The notes below the pieces were generated by a model. The model was not told where the DNA came from and did no database searches. It saw nothing but the letters and a program-made list of their open reading frames with translations. From the NCBI RefSeq assembly GCF_032884065.1, contig NC_088871.1, positions 47,007,172 through 47,071,171 of the forward strand: a stretch of DNA of 64,000 nucleotides, given 5' to 3'. The position numbers were made by a program, and so were the translations under genes. Shown piece after piece: positions 12,053 through 24,533 of this stretch (the first letter of the stretch is position 1; every line of letters starts with the position of its first letter). This stretch comes from Artemia franciscana. Lineage: Eukaryota > Arthropoda > Branchiopoda > Anostraca > Artemiidae.

Positions 12053-12505
12053 AATGGGTCTTATAGCCACCACACCCGAGAAGTAAAGTTAGATTAATCC
12101 TAATGAAACAATTCTCACTTCATAATGTGCAGAATAATCGTAGCTAACACATTTTGCATGCAGATAAATTATAGTTTCCCCCCCTAATATGTAAATATAT
12201 TGCCCAAAATATATATTTTCAGCTATTCCCACAATGCGTCTCCCTCGTTTCAACCCAAGTACCTGTAAGTTGAATCAACCGTGACTAAACAAAAACTGAA
12301 AGACAAGTTACGGGTGGGACAATGCGTTGGAAATATATAATTTGGGCTATATATTTAGACATTAGGGGAGTTGGGGTGAAGTAGTGTGGGTTTGTATGCA
12401 AAATGTTTTAGCTACAATTATTCTGCATATTATGAAGTAAGAATTGTTTCACTAGGATTAACCAAACTTCACTTCTTAGGTGTGGTTGCTATAAGACACA
12501 AGTAC
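12053..12505. repeat. Inverted repeat, arms about 115 bp
   Basis: The block 12,053-12,165 is the reverse complement, with moderate divergence, of 12,390-12,505. Shared pieces include ACTTCATAATGTGCAGAATA, GAAACAATTCTCACTTCATA, TTAATCCTAATGAAACAATT and ACACATTTTGCATGCA. The loop of about 225 bp is AT-rich. It appears to be a foldback element. Confidence 0.65.
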
Positions 12506-12510
12506 CCAAC

Positions 12511-13086
12511 CAAACGATTGTACCGCCCGAATTGGATGCAGCGTATAGTCAAGTATTTCAATTTTCAACATTCAATAGGGTGATAAAACCGTTTGCTACT
12601 GAGTAAATATAGGCTAGTGACATTATGCCAAAATTAAGTTAGGAAAGAGATGTTTTTCAAATTAGAAGAAACTAAATTAAACTCAAAATTTTCAGCCCCG
12701 ATCCCCTCCAATACGTTTTATCATACTAGCTTAAAGTGCCATTGTCATCAACATGAAAAGTTTTTATTTCTGACTGGCTCCATCTCAGTTCTATTCATGC
12801 CTAAAATTTCTCCTTGTTACTGTACTGAATTGAGAAGAGGAACAAGCAGAAATTTATCCTGTTTACACACACACAAAAAAAAAAAAAAAAACTAAACGAT
12901 TGTGCACCCCAAATCGGATGCAGCATACAGTCAAATATTTAAACAATCAATAGGGTGGTAAAACTGTTTGCTATTAAGTAAATATAGGCTACTGAGAATA
13001 TTTCAGAATTGATTTAGGAAAGGGATGGTTTTCAAATTAGAGGAAATTAAGTTCAAAATTTTCAGCCTCAGTATCCTCCAATATCT
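12511..13086. repeat. Direct duplication of a 200-bp block
   Basis: The block 12,511-12,715 recurs at 12,891-13,086. Shared pieces are AAACGATTGT, GGATGCAGC, CAATAGGGTG, GTAAATATAGGCTA, TTTTCAAATTAGA and AAAATTTTCAGCC. The spacer includes an (A)n run with (CA)n at 12,868-12,890. Together with the inverted repeat on its left it forms one rearranged repeat cluster. Confidence 0.65.
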
Positions 13087-14708
13087 TTAACAGCTGCGGG
13101 CGTACTTACATTGTTATAAATTAAAGATATTATAAAACATGAGCTTAAATGTTCAAGAAAGGGCAACTGAGATAAAAATCACTTAAATTCCTTGAATGGA
13201 AGGAGCCTTTAAGCAGCAACACATTTTGATTGCTTCCCTTCATACCCCTTCCCTCTCACTAAAAATTACCTTACCTATGCCTCTTTGAATGCTTTATTAG
13301 CTTTCAAATATTTATAACATTTCGTTATTCAGTTTTATGAACACGACCACGCCATAGAACTCTTAGATTTTGGACACGAAAATATTTCAACTATATTTTG
13401 TTTACTATCCACAAGATTGAAACTTCAGTTTAAAATAACTTGTCCGTCGTGTCAAGTCAAACCGTAGCACGTTACTAAACAAGTGCTAATTTACAACTAA
13501 CAGATCATTAGTTATGTGTATGCTAATTAATATCCACAGCTATTGCAATAGCGTAAACGAAACGAAGGGCGATGTCTCGAATGGTTTTTTTTCGACCCTC
13601 ACTAGATAGAATGGTTGGTCATAGAAAGTTGGAAAAGTGCTGATTCGATCGCTATTTTCAAGTTCACGACCCCTTTTTAATGGCCAAAACTGGTCAAAGA
13701 ACAATCAAACGCCTTTTCGTGCCCCCTATACCCCAAATAGAACCAAATATAAATTTCAAGATGGCTGTTTTAATTAGATTGATGAAAGCTAAAAAAATAA
13801 CCAATGGGGGCAAAATTAGCCGTGCACCGACGAGAAAAGGTTTAGCCTCCAACGATTTTGGAGCCTAAATCTGAGCTATAGGAATTGGTCTCCCCAAAAT
13901 TCATGAACGTAGACAAGTAGCTCCTCTCTCGATTTGTGATCGTTCAGGGATCGTTCAGGGATTAAACAATAGTTACAAATCAAAATTTGATACGTTTTTA
14001 ACACATGATATTTAAGTATTTTTGAGATAATTAATTAAAAATATTGGAATGAAATTACAATATGAGTATCCAAACGTTGAACGCGCTATATGGCCTATAC
14101 TTTACGAAATGGTATAAATTCATTTCAGGTAGTTTTCAAGGATTTCTTGTTTGTTTATTATAAGGGAAATACAAATGTGAAAAAAGTAAATATATATTAC
14201 ATAAATAATGCTAGAATTTCACCAAACCCAGCATTTAAGTCACTAATTATGTTTGAAGCGAAAGCTGCAACCTCGTAAAGAGTAGACCCCTGCCAATAGT
14301 AGGCAGAAGTTTTTAAAAGACGTTTTGAAAAAAAACAGTCTACTAATAAAAAATTGCCATTTGTTGGTGATTTAAGAGTGCTAAGCACTAATCCCCTGTT
14401 GAAAATTCACCCGGGAGCCCCCCCAAAAGAATCAGTGGAAATCTCCCCTTACATAAAAACCCCCTCGAGTAAAATACTCCCTTAAAATTCCCCCACAGAA
14501 AATTTACTCCTCGAATCTTCCTTCCAAAAATTCTCCGGATGGTCCCCCCTCCCTACGATTAATTTCCCTCACACGAAATGCCGATGAAAATTGCGAAAAT
14601 GGACAGAACTCCTTATTCCAAATAAGCAAGCAGTAGTTTAAGTTTTTTCTTGGTATCAGTTTTTTTTCTTTTTACAATTATTTTCGTCAGTGCTGAATTT
14701 CACACCTA
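13087..14708. other. No recognised gene
   Basis: Short frames only. The stretch 14,395-14,580 is C-rich with many CCCC blocks and resembles the C-rich stretch at 62,760-62,950, suggesting a dispersed repeat fragment. A TTCAGGGATCGTTCAGGGAT micro-duplication sits near 13,942. Nothing coding was recognised. Confidence 0.45.
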
Positions 14709-15545
14709 TAATAATAATAATAATTTATTTGTAACCCACTGTACAAGTTTAAGATAGCGGAGTATGAAAGAAAAAGAATTAAAGAAAATACAACAAAGTA
14801 AAGAAAATGTAGATTCTCCAGCGAACACAAAGTTTCAGTAGCTCCGTAACGATCTACAAGGCGTCAGTTTCGAACAGATCTGGGTAGGTACAAAAGGAAT
14901 TTACAATAACGAATATAATTAACCCCATTTGCTTAAGATCAATCTTTGTAAAAATAGGATACAATCCAGATGCAGACAAAACGGCATGGTCGCAAAAACT
15001 AGAATATAGCTTAGCCAGTCCACGTCTACTAAAACGACCACGATTTGCAGCAATTTTTGCATAACCAATTCTTAACTTATCTCTAGTATCAATTAAAAAC
15101 TTCCTCCGGGTGCTAGCAAGTGAATCGCAAACACCCACTTCAACATATTCACTCTAGATATAACAGAATTTCCGCAATTTAGTGAGTTGACACAATCCTT
15201 ATTACTAAAGATAAATATTCGCACTTGGTAATATTTAAAGAAAGGCCAATATCTTTGAACAATGATCCAGCCAGGCGGACATTACGCTCAAGTGCGCTCT
15301 TAGAGCAGCTAATTAAAAGGAGGTATGCTAAGTAATGCTAAGTAAGCTAAGTAAGAAATATCACTATACCCAAAAAAACAACTTGATTGGATCTTAGTCA
15401 GGACACTTGCAATACAAGCATTAAAAATATAAGATGAAAGGACGCCTCCTTGCCTGACCCCGCATTTAACTGGTATATTCCCGAATATAAGGCCATTAGA
15501 TTTCAGTCTCATATACGAATTAGAATACCAAAAACATAGCACAGA
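14709..15545 (-). pseudogene. LINE reverse-transcriptase remnant
   Basis: On the minus strand near 15,500-15,380 the frame reads LKSNGLIFGNIPVKCGVRQG and then GVLSSYIFNACIASVLTKI. The GxxQGxxLS signature is motif B of non-LTR reverse transcriptases. A downstream frame (15,138-14,854) reads like the C-terminal part of the same ORF, with STRRKFLIDTRDKLRIGYAK. Stops and frame changes separate the parts. The element appears to end at a TTA-repeat tail at 14,711-14,724, the position expected for the 3' end of a LINE with a microsatellite tail. The clade is not assigned. Confidence 0.7.
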
Positions 15546-16980
15546 TATGATTGAACATGTTAATACCAAGCTGATGCATTGACAGAAAAGCTGGTACTCG
15601 CCTGTCTGTGACAAAACTTGACAAATATTCCTCTTCTGTAAATATTTGCCGAATATATGGTATAATGCGGGGTCCCTCATATCCCGAAAATATGTTCTTG
15701 GGCGTGATAGTATTATGAAGAGCAATTTGGATTACTCCAGAAAAATCATAGATTGTAACAGTCTTACTTGGATTGCTTGTCATCTAGTCATCTACTACAG
15801 GGAAATAAAATTTTTTGAAAGGCCCAAGGATAGATATGTTCAACAGTGCCAATGAGAATTATATGCTGGGAACGACAACATCACAATACCAGTGTCCCTT
15901 CAAAAGTATAACACGTCAACTGAGAGATGAGAATCATCGTTGTCTAGTAATACCAGACATAAATTAAATTTTGATGACTGGACATACTTTGGGAAAGTGT
16001 TTCATGAACTTGTATAAAAAAAACTCATGTGATCGCCCTATTTTACTTGATGTAACAAAACACTCAGGTGGCTTATTTGCAATAAAGTACTCCTTAAAAG
16101 ACAACCTGGGAAATATAGGTAAGTTAAAGGTAAAGGATACGGCATTAGACTTTACAGTCCGTACCGGTGGTGCTGATCTCCGTTTCTTGGCTCTTCAGCC
16201 AGGAAGTGCAATGGGGGGTTGGGGGCCAGCCATCCTGTGCTTTCGCACACCCTTCTTGTTTACCTTCCCCAGATTTCTCCAGGTACCCATTTAGAGCTGG
16301 GTCGACTCTGGCTAAGCTTACAGAGTCACGCCACTGACCCCCGTCCCAAACTGAAGAATTGGGTACACTGGGATTCGAACCCGCGTCCTCTCAGACAAGG
16401 GATGGGAAATATAGATATCGACGGAACGCTGTTTTTGATTGCATTTACGACCATTGCCGCAGTAATTACCTTAATTCGCACTTCAGAGCAATAAGGTCCA
16501 ATGGGTCTGTGTTGAATCCATTTCAAGTAATTTTCTGGTCCGTCTTAACTGATCTGGCCTTTCCAACTTGGTGCCCCCCTTTCTCGGCTACAATTTTAAT
16601 TGATCTTTAGAAAGTCTGGACACCTGTCTTTCAGCATTCCAAATATCCTTAAACTTGTATTGATCGATATCACATTTTAAGAGGTCAATAAACATCAAAA
16701 TTTGACATTTGAAGTTTATAGGTCGGCTGAGGTTAGCTGCCTCAGCTTCGCTAACGGAAAAACGATAGTGTCTCTTTATGAACGAAGTGAACCATTCTAC
16801 TGTGGCTAAATTGTGTTTGATCCAGGTGTTGGAACCTGGTACTTTTGAACGGTTAGCCGTAGCCAGCTTATATGCTAGTACTTTAATGTTATGACGAGTC
16901 AGCCAATAATATATTCTCGAATATTGAGTGGGTCACTGCCACGAGCATTCATATTAGTAATACTCAGATTTTGTTGTGGC
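15546..16980 (-). pseudogene. Decayed pogo/jerky-type transposase gene
   Basis: On the minus strand, decayed frames follow the order of pogo-family (jerky-like) transposases. Near 16,900-16,700 a CENP-B-type helix-turn-helix region reads LATVEWFTSFIKRHYRFSVS and then EAEAANLSRPINF. Near 16,575-16,400 comes VAEKGGHQVGKA and then ITAAMVVNAIKNSVPSISIF. Beyond the inserted SINE, LSFKEYFIANKPPECF and LLDNDDSHLSVDVLYF carry the second catalytic-region Asp. The C-terminal part (15,783-15,560) reads VTIYDFSGVIQ, then TPKNIFSGY and EEEYLSSFVTDRRVP. The expected first acidic motif (NxDETG) is degraded to NAERQV. Multiple stops and frameshifts make it inactive. Confidence 0.75.
16119..16406 (-). mobile_element. 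tRNA-derived SINE, copy 2, inserted in the transposase remnant
   Basis: This is the same SINE body as the copy at 60,624-60,963, in reverse orientation, with the B box GGGATTCGAACCCGCG near 16,371. The A-box end is missing; the copy stops at the equivalent of GGATCCCTTGTC. It lies exactly where the pogo-like reading breaks after SISIFP and resumes with LSFKEYF, so it inserted into that element and is younger than it. Confidence 0.8.
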
Positions 16981-17529
16981 GAGTGGCGGAACTTGATTAT
17001 TCTGATTGGACTGAAAAAAATAATACAAGTGTTACCAATATGAATGAAACACTGTTAAAATGAGAAACCCGACTTAAATTATTTTTTTGTTTCTAGCATA
17101 ACAGTACCCGTAACTAGTCAGTCAGTAGGGGCCAATATGGTTTTCACTAACCTGTCTTATATGCCAAATTCATCTTTCGTTGGTCTTTGGCGACTGGCAC
17201 TTCCTTGCCATTAAAAACGTCTTGCCTTGAAAACCCACCGTCACTACTGTGAAAGCTTAGCAATGCTACGGCACCATAATCGGCAACTTAATTTACAGAC
17301 GCAGAAAATTTAAAAGTTAAAAATCATTCCGAAGTCTCGTATGCTAAAATTGACTTCTACTTTTGCCTTTATCTTATTTATTTCTGAGTAGGTCCTATGC
17401 AATATGTAACTTTGACGGTAGGGATAAATATAGGCTATCTGGAAGGAGGTTTAGCCTGATTGGAAGTTATTTTGTGGGATCCCCTCTACATAATAAGTAA
17501 ATCTTTATTATATATATGCAGCAGGGTTT
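16981..17529. other. No recognised gene
   Basis: This is probably the 5' flank of the pogo-like remnant plus unassigned AT-rich sequence. I saw no clear terminal inverted repeat for the transposase remnant here. Confidence 0.4.
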
Positions 17530-18151
17530 TTGGGTAAAATTCTAGTTTAGTGACTTCTTGCTATTTTGGAAAGGGGTTAGCTTAGGAAAATGAAACTTTT
17601 GGGGATGGGTCTACAGGCTAAAGTATAACCTGGGAAGGTAGTTTAAAGTACCCACCTCCACTCCTTCCTCTAGAGGGCCCTGAAATTCACCTACATGACA
17701 GGTCTATACCTATTGAAATTTTGACAAAACAACATTTTTCCTTAATTTTCAGTTGCCTTTTCTCTGCCTTTAGTTCTAAAAATGCATTTCTTGTTATTTA
17801 AATAGAATTCTGAGCCATATCAGTGTTTTTTTTTTCAAAATTTAGAAAATGTATTTGCATATCTAAAATCTTATAAATTGGGATTGAGCAAAGTTTTAAA
17901 GCTGAAAACAGTTTTGTTGTACTTCATTCAAGCAGAAGATGTATTTTGCAAGATTTTATTTTTATAGCACACATATTTTTAAAGGTCATCAAAGGTCAGG
18001 ACCCTCTAGAGGGAGAGAGAGTAGAGGTAGGTACTTCAAAATACCTTCCCAGGACATACTTTAACCTGTTAGCCCATCCCTGAAAGTTCCATTTTCCTAA
18101 CCTAACCCCTTTCCAAGATAGCAAGAAGTCACTGAACTAGAATTTTACCAG
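17530..18151. repeat. Foldback element with about 155-bp arms
   Basis: The left arm 17,530-17,682 and right arm 17,995-18,151 are reverse complements at high identity. The left arm contains GTAAAATTCTAGTTTAGTGA, CTTCTTGCTATTTTGGAAAG, GGGATGGGTCTACAGGCTAA and CCTCTAGAGGG; the right arm carries their complements. The centre of about 310 bp is AT-rich and non-coding. This is a foldback or MITE-like element. Confidence 0.75.
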
Positions 18152-18789
18152 GTTTTAAATATTGGTTCTCATTGTTGCTTGTCTTCTATTTGAGGCTGTT
18201 GCCCCAGTGAAGCAAGAGGTTGATTTAAATCATCCTCCACTTCTTGCATTTTCATGTAACCTTTAGCATAGTTGTTTGTGTCTCCAATATTTTTTCCAAG
18301 AGATCCATTGAGTTACTAGAGATCCCATAATTTAAAGAATGCAAGGTATTCTTTAACAGATTTATCAGGGTCTAAAAAGTATCCTGCATTTTGAAGCTGA
18401 AAACATTACAACTATTAATGGTATAATCAATCAACCAACCATTCAATCAATCAATTTTTCAATCATTACTTACATTGAATGAAGCTAAAGCAAAACATGA
18501 TTTCAAGTTTTGTATTTGTTTATGGAACTTTTCAGAGAATGAATGATGGGTGATTTTATTTCAAAATGGTGGAGGTGGAAATACAATTTGACCCAGCAAA
18601 AAGCAACCTCAGAATAAAGTAACTTTTTTTGGCTGGATAATTGAGAACTCCACAGTGAATACATACAGTGTTGAAGGGTCCCAATGACTTGTAATTAAAA
18701 CTCATGTAGTTTACAGTATATTTGTAGATTTTTACTGGAATTTGCACTGCAATTTGTTGACATTGGAGCTTGTGATGCTATTGTTCTTC
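18152..18789. other. No recognised gene
   Basis: AT-rich sequence with a short TCAATCAA-type simple repeat near 18,425-18,465. Nothing coding was recognised. Confidence 0.4.
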
Positions 18790-19215
18790 TAATGTAATAT
18801 TTCTTTCTTCTTTACTCTTATTTTTGACTTGTTCCAATTTTTGCTGTCACTTGTCTTCTAACACCACAGTTCTTTGTTCTTCACTTTCAATTTTGAAATG
18901 CTCTGTCTGATTCCCAGTGTTGCTTGTATTCCTTACTGTATATTTTTTTTTTGTTCTCACTAGTGTATATCTTCCAACCACATATTTCTTTGCTCTTTAT
19001 TTTTTATCTGTTCTAATCCTCATTTTGCATGTCTTGTAGCAACACATTTTTCTGTTCTTTACTTTTGTTTTTGAGTCATTGTAATTCTAGCTGTCACTTA
19101 TCTCTTATCTGCATATTGATTTGTTCTTCAATTTTGTGTTTGACTTGTTATAATTGTCATTATCACAACTGTTACATGTACCCATTTCTTTGTTCTTTGT
19201 TTCCAGTTATCATTG
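18790..19215. repeat. Diverged minisatellite, about 68-80 bp unit
   Basis: About six degenerate units are visible, each with a TTCTTTGTTCTTTACTTT-like start, a TTTTTGACTTGTTCTAATT-like middle and a TGTCACTTGTCTTCTAACCA-like end. Starts fall near 18,800, 18,868, 18,990, 19,050, 19,120 and 19,188. The pyrimidine-rich bias gives stop-poor frames that should not be read as genes. Confidence 0.6.
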
Positions 19216-20649
<1,434 letters not shown>

Positions 20650-22440
20650 TGGACTGGATCTATAATTCCAAAACTTATTTAGGTATCTTTTATTATTGTC
20701 AGCAAGCTTGGACTTAAAACTCGTATAAAGCTACGAACTAATATTTTATGGTCTATTTTAAGCCTTAGCAATCTTCTAATAGTTGTCTTCCTTTCTTTTT
20801 TCAACAAAATTAAACTGGTTAATAAAAATAAAAAGAGCTAGTAAATTATGAAAATAGTTAAATAACAGGGAACAGAAACTATTGGGCAAGTTTATTAATT
20901 CGTTTTTGGCAGTGTAGGTTACAAATTTTTAAAGGAATTTAGTAGAAAATAGGCTACACAAATCGAATTTTAAAAACTAATAAAATAAGCTTCACACAAT
21001 GAGTTTTGGGGGTGGGGGTTACCAGCCTCCAAGTGTAATTTGCACTTGCCAGATAAGGTTGTGTAGATATCTTTCTGGTTGAGGTCATCCTGTAGAATGG
21101 CTTCATCATATTAAAGTGGGATCCCAGTTCAACCTCCATTTAGCTTCCTTCTAATCTTTATCTATACATGCCTTGAAAAGGTTGAGGATTTTGACTGGAT
21201 AGTAGATTCATAGAGTGTATTCCAGGGGGGAGGGAAGTGCAGACTATGAAAAAAGTCGTGTTTTTCTCTCCTCTGATACCAGAGGAGTATTATAGTTTAA
21301 ATAATCTAAGTCATTCTTTATATACTGTTTCTTAAAAGTTAGAGATAAGCATAGTAGCCCTCTGCTGGACATTCTAAGGTTTTGTTGTCAATTTTATGTT
21401 GGGGTGAAGCTGGACTTATGCTAAAGTTGAGATGGGGATGGTAAAAAGCTTTGTAAAGCTTCAGTGCCACAGACAGTTTTCTTGCCACAAAACGTTGCTT
21501 GATAAGCCCAAGGGCGCAGTTAGCTTTGGAACCCTGTCTGCGGAATCTAAGTTCCTGTCAACTAATACCCCAAAGTCTTTCTATTCATCAACTACTTCTG
21601 GCTAGATGTCCCCAATATAGTAAGTACTATGAGGATTTTTGTGGCCTAAGGGTGAAATTGTATCTAAAGTACTGAATTGTAAGACCAATGCAGTATACCA
21701 TGTTGATACTTTGTTGATGTGCATCAGAATATTGCATCTTCACCTGTGGCAGCAGGTCCCATGAGCCGCCAGTTGTCAGAAGTCATTAATACAGATGTTG
21801 AATAGATTGGCCCAAGAATGATTCCTTTTGGAATGCCACTGATTGAAGGTGTATAGGGAGAGATAATTATTTCTGTCACTGTTGCCATAAATATTTGGCA
21901 CCTTCTTGCTAAAACTGCCCCAATTCAATTAGTCACTTTATCAGTTACCTGGTATGCTTTTAGTTCATCAAGGTGGTAGAAATGGTCCATTTTAACAAAA
22001 GCTGTACCATAATCAAGCAAAGGTAATGTGAGCTGGTTTATTGTTGCCACGTGATTATAGAACAAGATAAGACTAGTATCAATAAGTCTACCTCTATGGA
22101 AGCCCTCCTGGATGTTGCTAATTACTTACCTATATTTCATCTAGGTGATTTGTGAGGGCAGTATTAATAATGGTCTTTGTTACTTCGCATCTGAGACAGG
22201 TTATATAAATGTCAGGTATCTTCTTCATGTTTTTCGTCATCCTTTTGTCCATCCTTAAGGATGGGAGAAACATTGGCTTTCTCCAGTCGTCAGGCAAAGA
22301 TTTTTTGGACAGGGACCATGAGGTGATAGACTTGTAGGGTAGTTTCCTTAAGGAGTCGAGGGTTAATAGTGTTAGTACCTGCAGCTTTATTGGGGTACAT
22401 TTCCCAATTTTTTAGTAGACCAACATTGACCTACATTGAA
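20650..22440 (-). pseudogene. CR1/Jockey-like LINE reverse-transcriptase remnant
   Basis: The minus strand carries a broken RT. Near 22,260 it reads PILKDGQKDDEK, the PIFKKGD-type motif before RT. Near 22,010-21,960 comes DYGTAFVKMDHFYHLDE, corresponding to motif A. Near 21,850-21,810 comes SGIPKGIILGPIYST, motif B. Near 21,560 comes KDFGVLVDRNLD and then, across a frame change, ALGLIKQRFVARKL and LKLYKAFYHPHLNF, the usual segment after the catalytic core. Stops and indels occur throughout. The placement in the CR1/L2/Jockey range is an inference from motif style. No intact catalytic YxDD was found. Confidence 0.7.
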
Positions 22441-23205
22441 ACATTTATTTTAAGAAGACTAAGTCAATAAGGCTAGAATAAGTGAAGATGAAAAGGTGAC
22501 GCTGGGTAACGAAAAGATTAATCAGATGGACAGTTTCACTTACCTTGGGAGTATTATTAATGAAGATGGTGGGAGCAGTGAAGATGTTAAAAGTAGAATA
22601 GCCAAGGCTTAGGGTGATTTTTCACAGTAAAAAAATTGGAAGAATAGCAAGATAAGTCTGCAAACCAAGATCAGAATATTGGAAGTTACAGTGATGACAG
22701 TGGTCAAATATGGTTCTGAAACATGGCCACTTCAAAAAGTGAATGAAGGTTTGCTAGATATTTTTCAGAGAAACTGCCTACAAATTGTTCTGGGCACCTG
22801 ACTGACGTATTTCAAACAATAGATTGTACAACAAGTTTGGTTCAACCCTGTTTTCTATGGCTACATTGAGAGAAAGGTGGAGACAGCAAGGGCACGTTTT
22901 GCCAATGAAAGATGACAGATTGCCAAAGATTATCCTTTTCGGCCAACCGCCTAGGGCTAAAGGGAATGCAGGTCGTCTACAATTGGGGTGGGAGTATGTC
23001 GTGAAGAAAGATTTGAAGGAAATTGGAACTTCATAGGAGGGTGTAAAGAGGGAGGCTCTGGATGAATTGGGATGGAGGGCAAGCATGCATAGCTGTGTTG
23101 ACCTCAGGCGGCTTGGTGCTGCAGTGAGTTGTTGGTGGGTAGTAGTTTAGAACTATTTTTAATGTTGTAACAAAATGGAGATTAAAATTAAATAAATTAT
23201 TTTTT
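22441..23205 (+). pseudogene. RTE-like LINE, 3' end of ORF and tail
   Basis: Plus-strand frames read INQMDSFTYLGSIINEDGG, VMTVVKYGSETW, LPMKDDRLPKIILFGQPPRA, LQLGWEYVVKKDLKEIGTS and RRLGAAVSCWW. This is the C-terminal region typical of RTE-type or craniofacial-protein-like retroelement ORFs (the DSFxYLGS motif, then the GHVLRMKDDRLPK-type block). Several stops and frameshifts are present. The 3' end is A/T-rich after TGTAACAAAATGGAG. Other pieces of the family lie at 23,380-23,680 and 26,810-27,110. Confidence 0.7.
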
Positions 23206-23379
23206 GGAAAATGCTTATGTTTGAATTAAGTTTTATCTACATAAAGCAAAAAGCTTCCAAAAAGTGGCTGGTTGTCGACTAGCCCAATATGACTGGCAAT
23301 AGGTTAGGTCGGCTTGTGCCCTATGGGTCCCTCCCCTATATTTGTAAAGACGGCTTTTGGGGGTATTTCCATTGAACAA

Positions 23380-23680
23380 GATCTTTGGGTATTTTCATTG
23401 ATAAATTTTGTGAGGAACTACTCATTGAAGCATCAAGCTGGCTGAGGCCAATAGAGCTGTGGACGCCCCTCTTCCACCCTAGTCTGTTTAGAATATCGCT
23501 CTTTACTTCCTTCCATGAAGTCCTTGTTTTCTTTTAAATCCTTTATTGTGTCTTTCCAATCCTATTTAAGGACATAATGTTTTTTGTTTGGCCCTAGCTG
23601 GATTGCCAAAAAGCACAATTTGTGGCAAACTAATATCCTTCATCTGTAAAATGCAACCTAAATGTATCATCTTTTTGTTA
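23380..23680 (-). pseudogene. Small RTE-like LINE 3' fragment
   Basis: The reverse complement matches the end of the 22,441-23,205 element in order: a region like GATGAAGGATATTAGTTTGC, then GGCAATCCAGCTAGGGCCAA, then TTCATGGAAGGAAGTAAAGA. It is too short and damaged to code. Confidence 0.5.
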
Positions 23681-24515
23681 ATTATAACCCTATAAACAAA
23701 TGTTTTTGCGTATAAACATATTATAGCCCAAAAACATATTTTTTGCGTGTGGATTGTAATGTTGCAGTCACTGGTCAGTTAGGTTGTACTGTCACATTAC
23801 AGGTTTAATATAAATAGTGCATGATTGAAATTGCCTATGTTTGGTTCATTTCAAATCCAAAGAAGTAATATATTTGTGCTCAGGAACTTTTTTACCTTCT
23901 CTGAGATTGTTTCTTTAAAGGTTGGAGAATATGTTGGAATTAGTGGATTTGAGATAAAAATTGAATTATATTTATGCTAAAATGTTTGAAAATGTATTCT
24001 AAAATAGTTTTTTGGCATAGGCCAGACAGAAATTAGTTGAAATGCAGTTTAAAGCAGGCTCAACACTGGCTGTATCTCCCCATGAAAAAATTATTTCAGA
24101 ATCTTATGAAATAAACGATGTCAAATTAAAAAATCGTAAATTAGTTAAGCAAAAGTGTTTTTTTTTTCAAAATTCATTACAAAAGTTCCGTTGAATTTCA
24201 TTGGGTAAAAATATGTATATGTTGAAGCATCTCTTAAGTATTTTTACTTATTTGTTTTGACAGCTTGCATGAAAAGCGTAAACTCAAGAGAACTTCAAAT
24301 ACCTTTGTGCTTTTTTACTATCTTATGCAGTCTATATTTTGCTATATTTATTTAATTTTTGGACCAATGTTATTCCTTTTATTTTTGCATGTTTTTTTGT
24401 CTTTGCTTGACATAAGAAGCGAATTAAAACTGCTGGAGCTTATGATGGGCTTCTTGAAATAAATGTTATCTTATGACTAGATTACAAGCAAGCTTTAATA
24501 TAAGTAAAAACCTAT
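23681..24515 (+). other. MON1 5' flank and probable intron
   Basis: Because MON1 coding begins just inside an exon, a 5' untranslated exon must lie somewhere upstream. I cannot locate its donor or a promoter with confidence. The sequence is AT-rich and shows no domain-bearing frame. Confidence 0.35.
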
Positions 24516-24531
24516 TTACCTTTTATTTCAG
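24516..24531 (+). promoter_or_regulatory. 3' splice site before the MON1 start codon
   Basis: A pyrimidine-rich tract TTTACCTTTTATTTCAG ends in AG at 24,530-24,531, and ATG follows two bases later. This is a good metazoan acceptor and implies a non-coding first exon upstream. It also argues that the MON1 copy is a normal spliced gene and not a processed retrocopy, because an intron acceptor would not survive retroposition at this point. Confidence 0.65.
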
Positions 24532-24533
24532 CA

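Noticed and set aside
16219-16494. Plus-strand frame of 91 codons and its mirror at 60,594-60,854
   Set aside because: Both are readings through the SINE body and contain tRNA-like B-box sequence, not a protein gene.
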